A DNA stretch of 64,000 bases, taken from contig DASXHZ010000053.1 of the NCBI GenBank assembly GCA_036488085.1, positions 16,831 through 80,830 on the forward strand, read 5' to 3'. Below are positions 60,120 through 64,000 of this stretch, in pieces (positions within the stretch are counted from its first letter, which is position 1; every line of letters starts with the position of its first letter). A model generated the notes under the pieces. That model saw nothing but the letters and a program-made list of their open reading frames with translations, ran no database searches and was not told the origin of the DNA. The stretch is from DASXHZ01 sp036488085 (GTDB lineage: Bacteria; Acidobacteriota; Thermoanaerobaculia; Gp7-AA8). The translations under genes and the position numbers were made by a program.

Positions 60120-63100
60120 ATGACCACGGGTATCGGCGTCGATCGAGCGACCGAGATTTCACCGAAAGATTTCGAGCGGTTGTTGCTGCGCACGCTCGCA
60201 GCGATGAAGAAGGGCGACTTCAAGGTGCGGATGCCGGTGGAGTTCACCGGGACGCAGGGAAAGATCGCCGACACGCTGAACGACATCGTCGAGCTGTCGG
60301 AACGGTCGACGAGCGAGGTCGAACGGATCTCGACGGTGGTCGGCAAGGAAGGGAAGCTGTCGGCGAGGGCGCAGGTGCCGGCGGCGAGCGGCCAGTGGGT
60401 CGTTTTCGCAGAGTCGGTCAACTCGCTGATCACCGACCTGGTCCAGCCGACGAACGAGATCGCGCGGGTCATCGCGGCGGTTGCTCGCGGCGATCTGTCG
60501 CGGACGATGGCGACGGAGTTCGACGGGCGGCCTCTGAAGGGCGAGTTCCTCCGGACGGCGAAGACGGTCAACACGATGGTCGAGCAGCTCGCGTCGTTCG
60601 CGTCGGAGGTCACACGCGTGGCGCGCGAGGTCGGCACGGAAGGGAAGCTCGGCGGTCAGGCGGACGTGAAGGGCGTGAGCGGCACGTGGAAGGACCTGAC
60701 GGACTCGGTCAACTCCATGGCGGCGAACCTGACGTCGCAGGTGCGCAACATCGCCGAGGTCACGACGTCGGTGGCGAACGGCGACCTCTCGAAGAAGATC
60801 ACGGTGGAAGTGCGCGGCGAGATCCTCGAGCTCAAGAACACGATCAACACGATGGTCGACCAGCTCCGCTCGTTCGGGTCGGAGGTCACGCGCGTGGCGC
60901 GCGAGGTCGGCAGTGAAGGGAAGCTCGGCGGGCAGGCGGACGTCCAGGGCGTCAGCGGCACGTGGCGCGATCTGACGGACTCGGTCAACTACATGGCGGC
61001 GAACCTGACGAATCAGGTCCGCAACATCGCGCAGGTGACGACGGCGGTTGCGAACGGCGACCTCTCGAAACAGATCACGGTCGACGCGCGCGGCGAGATT
61101 CTCGAGCTCAAAGAAACGATCAACACGATGGTCGACCAGCTTCGCTCGTTCGCGAGCGAGGTGACGCGCGTGGCGCGCGAGGTCGGCACGGAAGGGAAGC
61201 TGGGCGGGCAGGCGGAAGTGCGCGGCGTCAGCGGGACCTGGCGCGATCTGACGGACTCGGTCAACTACATGGCCGCGAATCTGACGTCGCAGGTGCGCAA
61301 CATTGCGGAGGTGACGACCGCGGTCGCGAACGGCGATCTGTCGAAGAAGATCACCGCCGAGGCATTGGGCGAGATCCTCGAACTGAAGAACACGATCAAC
61401 ACGATGGTCGACCAGCTCCGGTCGTTCGCGAGCGAAGTCACGCGCGTGGCGCGCGAGGTCGGCACCGAGGGGCAGCTCGGCGGGCAGGCGGAGGTGCCGG
61501 GCGTCGCGGGCACGTGGAAGGACCTGACCGACTCGGTCAACGCCATGGCGGGCAACCTCACGGCGCAGGTCCGCAACATCGCGGACGTGACGACGGCGGT
61601 CGCGATGGGCGACCTCTCGAAAAAGATCACGGTCGACGTCCGCGGCGAGATCCTGGAGCTGAAGAACACGATCAACACGATGGTCGATCAGCTCAACTCC
61701 TTCGCTGCCGAGGTCACGCGCGTGGCGCGCGAAGTCGGAACGGAAGGGCGGCTGGGCGGGCAGGCCGAGGTCAAGGGCGTGTCGGGTACCTGGAAGGACC
61801 TGACGGACTCCGTGAACTCGATGGCGTCGAATCTCACGGGCCAAGTGCGCAACATCGCGGAGGTGACGACGGCGGTCGCGAATGGCGACTTGTCGCGCAA
61901 GATCACGGTCGACGTCCGGGGCGAGATCGCGGAGCTGAAGTCGACGATCAACACGATGGTCGATCAACTCAGCGCATTCGCGTCCGAGGTCACGCGCGTG
62001 GCGCGCGAAGTCGGCACGGAAGGACGGCTCGGCGGTCAGGCGGAGGTGCCGGGCGTCGCGGGAACGTGGAAGGACCTCACGGACTCGGTCAACGCCATGG
62101 CGGGCAACCTCACGGCGCAGGTGCGCAACATCGCCGACGTGACGACGGCGGTTGCGAACGGCGATCTGTCGAAGAAGATCACGGTCGAGGTGCGGGGCGA
62201 GATTCTGGAGCTGAAGAACACCATCAACACGATGGTCGATCAGCTCAGCGCCTTCGCGTCCGAGGTCACGCGCGTGGCGCGCGAAGTCGGCACGGAAGGG
62301 CAACTTGGCGGACAGGCGGAGGTCAAAGGCGTCGCCGGGACGTGGAAGGACCTGACGGACTCGGTCAACTACATGGCGGGCAACCTCACGGCCCAGGTGC
62401 GCAACATCGCCGATGTGACGACGGCGGTTGCGATGGGCGACCTCTCGAAGAAGATCACGGTCGACGTCCGCGGCGAGATCCTGGAGCTGAAGAACACGAT
62501 CAACACGATGGTCGATCAGCTCAGCGCGTTCGCGTCCGAGGTCACGCGCGTGGCGCGCGAAGTCGGCACGGAAGGGCAACTTGGCGGACAGGCGGAGGTC
62601 AAAGGCGTCGCCGGTACGTGGAAGGACCTGACCGACTCGGTCAACTACATGGCCGGCAATCTGACCGCCCAAGTGCGCAACATCGCCGAAGTCACGACCG
62701 CGGTCGCGAACGGCGACCTGACGAAGAAGATCACGGTCGAGGTGCGCGGCGAGATCCTCGAGTTGAAAGACACGATCAACACGATGGTCGACCAGCTCCG
62801 GTCGTTCGCCGCCGAGGTCACGCGCGTGGCGCGCGAAGTCGGCACGGAGGGGAAACTCGGCGGGCAGGCGGACGTCAAGGGCGTCAGCGGCACGTGGAAG
62901 GACTTGACGGACTCGGTCAACTCGATGGCCGGCAACCTGACGGCGCAGGTGCGCAACATCGCCGACGTCACGACGGCGGTCGCGCTCGGCGACCTGACGA
63001 AGAAGATCACGGTCGACGTCCGCGGCGAGATCCTGGAGCTGAAGAACACGATCAACACGATGGTCGACCAGCTCCGCTCGTTCGCGGGCGAGGTGACGCG

Positions 63101-64000
63101 CGTGGCGCGCGAGGTCGGCACGGAAGGGAAGCTCGGCGGCCAAGCGGATGTCCGCGGCGTGTCGGGCACGTGGAAGGACCTGACGGACTCCGTCAACTAC
63201 ATGGCCGCGAACCTGACGTCGCAGGTGCGCAACATCGCGGAGGTGACGACGGCGGTCGCGAACGGCGACCTGTCGAAGAAGATCACGGTCGAGGTGCGCG
63301 GCGAGATCGCGGAGCTGAAGTCGACGATCAACACGATGGTCGATCAGCTCAACTCGTTCGCCGCGGAGGTCACGCGCGTGGCGCGCGAGGTCGGTACGGA
63401 AGGGAAGCTCGGCGGCCAGGCGCAGGTGAAGGGCGTCGCCGGGACGTGGAAGGACCTGACGGACTCGGTCAACTCGATGGCCGGCAACCTCACGGCGCAG
63501 GTGCGCAACATCGCGGAGGTGACGACGGCGGTCGCGAACGGCGACCTCTCGAAGAAGATCACGGTGGAGGTGCGCGGCGAGATCGCGGAGCTGAAGTCGA
63601 CGATCAACACGATGGTCGATCAGCTCAACTCGTTCGCGAGCGAGGTCACGCGCGTCGCTCGCGAGGTCGGCGTCGAAGGACGGCTCGGCGGGCAGGCGCA
63701 GGTGAAGGGCGTCGCCGGGACGTGGAAGGACCTGACCGACAACGTCAACATGATGGCGTCGAACCTGACCACCCAGGTCCGCAACATCGCGAACGTCACG
63801 ACCGCCGTCGCGAACGGCGACCTCTCGAAGAAGATCACCGTGGACGTCAAGGGCGAGGTGCTCGAGCTGAAGGAGACCATCAACACGCTGGTCGACCAGC
63901 TGCGCGCGTTCTCGGCCGAGGTCACGCGCGTCGCGAAGGAGGTCGGCACCGAGGGCAAGCTCGGCGGCCAGGCGAACGTCGAAGGCGTCAGCGGCGTGTG
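60120..64000 (+). CDS. Giant multi-HAMP sensor protein, probably hybrid histidine kinase (3' end outside window)
   Basis: At least 1293 codons without a stop, running off the window. It starts at an ATG 8 bp after CCGGAG. After a divergent leader (about 1-160) it consists of a 92-residue unit repeated at least 13 times, each with VTRVAREVGTEGKLGGQADV, GTWKDLTDSVN, MAANLTSQVRNIAEVTTAVA, NGDLSKKITVEVRGEILELK and NTINTMVDQL. These are HAMP modules, as in Nik1-type group III hybrid kinases, where they sense osmotic or wall stress. No membrane segment is seen, so it is probably cytosolic. A GAF/kinase/receiver part is expected beyond 64000. Confidence 0.88.
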   Translation, partial: MTTGIGVDRATEISPKDFERLLLRTLAAMKKGDFKVRMPVEFTGTQGKIADTLNDIVELSERSTSEVERISTVVGKEGKLSARAQVPAASGQWVVFAESVNSLITDLVQPTNEIARVIAAVARGDLSRTMATEFDGRPLKGEFLRTAKTVNTMVEQLASFASEVTRVAREVGTEGKLGGQADVKGVSGTWKDLTDSVNSMAANLTSQVRNIAEVTTSVANGDLSKKITVEVRGEILELKNTINTMVDQLRSFGSEVTRVAREVGSEGKLGGQADVQGVSGTWRDLTDSVNYMAANLTNQVRNIAQVTTAVANGDLSKQITVDARGEILELKETINTMVDQLRSFASEVTRVAREVGTEGKLGGQAEVRGVSGTWRDLTDSVNYMAANLTSQVRNIAEVTTAVANGDLSKKITAEALGEILELKNTINTMVDQLRSFASEVTRVAREVGTEGQLGGQAEVPGVAGTWKDLTDSVNAMAGNLTAQVRNIADVTTAVAMGDLSKKITVDVRGEILELKNTINTMVDQLNSFAAEVTRVAREVGTEGRLGGQAEVKGVSGTWKDLTDSVNSMASNLTGQVRNIAEVTTAVANGDLSRKITVDVRGEIAELKSTINTMVDQLSAFASEVTRVAREVGTEGRLGGQAEVPGVAGTWKDLTDSVNAMAGNLTAQVRNIADVTTAVANGDLSKKITVEVRGEILELKNTINTMVDQLSAFASEVTRVAREVGTEGQLGGQAEVKGVAGTWKDLTDSVNYMAGNLTAQVRNIADVTTAVAMGDLSKKITVDVRGEILELKNTINTMVDQLSAFASEVTRVAREVGTEGQLGGQAEVKGVAGTWKDLTDSVNYMAGNLTAQVRNIAEVTTAVANGDLTKKITVEVRGEILELKDTINTMVDQLRSFAAEVTRVAREVGTEGKLGGQADVKGVSGTWKDLTDSVNSMAGNLTAQVRNIADVTTAVALGDLTKKITVDVRGEILELKNTINTMVDQLRSFAGEVTRVAREVGTEGKLGGQADVRGVSGTWKDLTDSVNYMAANLTSQVRNIAEVTTAVANGDLSKKITVEVRGEIAELKSTINTMVDQLNSFAAEVTRVAREVGTEGKLGGQAQVKGVAGTWKDLTDSVNSMAGNLTAQVRNIAEVTTAVANGDLSKKITVEVRGEIAELKSTINTMVDQLNSFASEVTRVAREVGVEGRLGGQAQVKGVAGTWKDLTDNVNMMASNLTTQVRNIANVTTAVANGDLSKKITVDVKGEVLELKETINTLVDQLRAFSAEVTRVAKEVGTEGKLGGQANVEGVSGV
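60609..64000 (+). repeat. Tandem array of 276-bp HAMP units
   Basis: The block GTCACGCGCGTGGCGCGCGA (or a close variant) recurs exactly every 276 bp, from 60609 to 63921: 13 occurrences, 12 full units and the start of another. The long open frames on the minus strand over this region are shadows of the array. Confidence 0.95.

Noticed and set aside
60159..63143. 994-codon open frame on the minus strand
   Set aside because: It is the antisense shadow of the HAMP array: same 276-bp period, Arg/His/Asp-rich product with no domain. The plus-strand frame has clear HAMP character.
60609..64000. Regularly spaced repeats as a possible CRISPR array
   Set aside because: Period is 276 bp, whole units are similar, and all are in one open reading frame; there are no short repeats with unique spacers and no cas genes.

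Overview
The window is a dense, GC-rich bacterial chromosome segment. It has three DUF4388 proteins, a multi-HAMP sensor, small GC-rich interspersed repeats and a four-helix-bundle gene. That combination, with methylmalonyl-CoA mutase, a LolC-type permease and MacAB-like efflux genes, suggests an Acidobacteriota-like organism. This is inference from gene content; there is no rRNA or tRNA to anchor it.

Layout. 1-4.1 kb: MacA/MacB-like efflux operon (minus strand). 4.2-7.1 kb: NRDE protein, then a lipoprotein/Nramp-like transporter/two PRC-barrel operon. 7.1-9.8 kb: treZ, DoxX, DUF983. 9.9-15.3 kb: HEAT-like/DUF4388 protein, LOG protein, DUF3574 lipoprotein, APC permease, XRE/LexA-like regulator. 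15.7-23.3 kb: small HTH regulator, M13 peptidase, PadR and its membrane partner, PLP decarboxylase, PPC protein, a frameshifted M23 peptidase, and a response regulator lacking its phospho-acceptor. 23.5-29.3 kb: membrane glycosyltransferase, lipoprotein, winged-helix protein, LolC-type permease, TPM protein, carA. 29.5-32.3 kb: methylmalonyl-CoA mutase and a divergent DUF4388 protein. 32.5-37.3 kb: six-gene operon (glycosyltransferase, CCA/poly(A) polymerase, secreted protein, rsmD, phoH, ybeY). 37.3-43.5 kb: diguanylate cyclase with a DUF4388 protein, a broken four-helix-bundle gene, TPR lipoprotein, SPOR protein, second LOG protein, Mrp. 43.6-49.8 kb: the two CoA-transferase subunits separated by three inverted membrane-protein genes, then another membrane glycosyltransferase. 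49.8-51.1 kb: GntR and slipin. 51.1-53.4 kb: an ECF sigma factor, an anti-sigma/alkyltransferase/Ada-sensor fusion and a SpoIIE phosphatase. 53.4-60 kb: amidohydrolase, a nonsense-mutated gene pair, DUF2339 protein, phytanoyl-CoA dioxygenase, Uma2 nuclease and small hypotheticals. 60.1-64 kb: the 5' part of a giant HAMP-array sensor made of 276-bp repeats, running off the window.

Most notable system: the sigma/anti-sigma operon at 51.1-53.4 kb. The anti-sigma zinc domain is joined in one chain to an O6-alkylguanine-DNA methyltransferase and an Ada-type four-cysteine sensor. It looks like an Ada alkylation response rebuilt around an ECF sigma factor instead of an AraC domain.

Two genome-wide themes stand out. 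First, several families of short palindromic GC-rich repeats lie both between genes and in frame inside genes (treZ, PLP decarboxylase, rsmD, two glycosyltransferases, SpoIIE phosphatase, DUF2339). Second, many starts have a TAnnnT-type -10 box only 5-12 bases upstream, which suggests widespread leaderless transcription. Genes are tightly packed, with many ATGA/GTGA stop-start overlaps.
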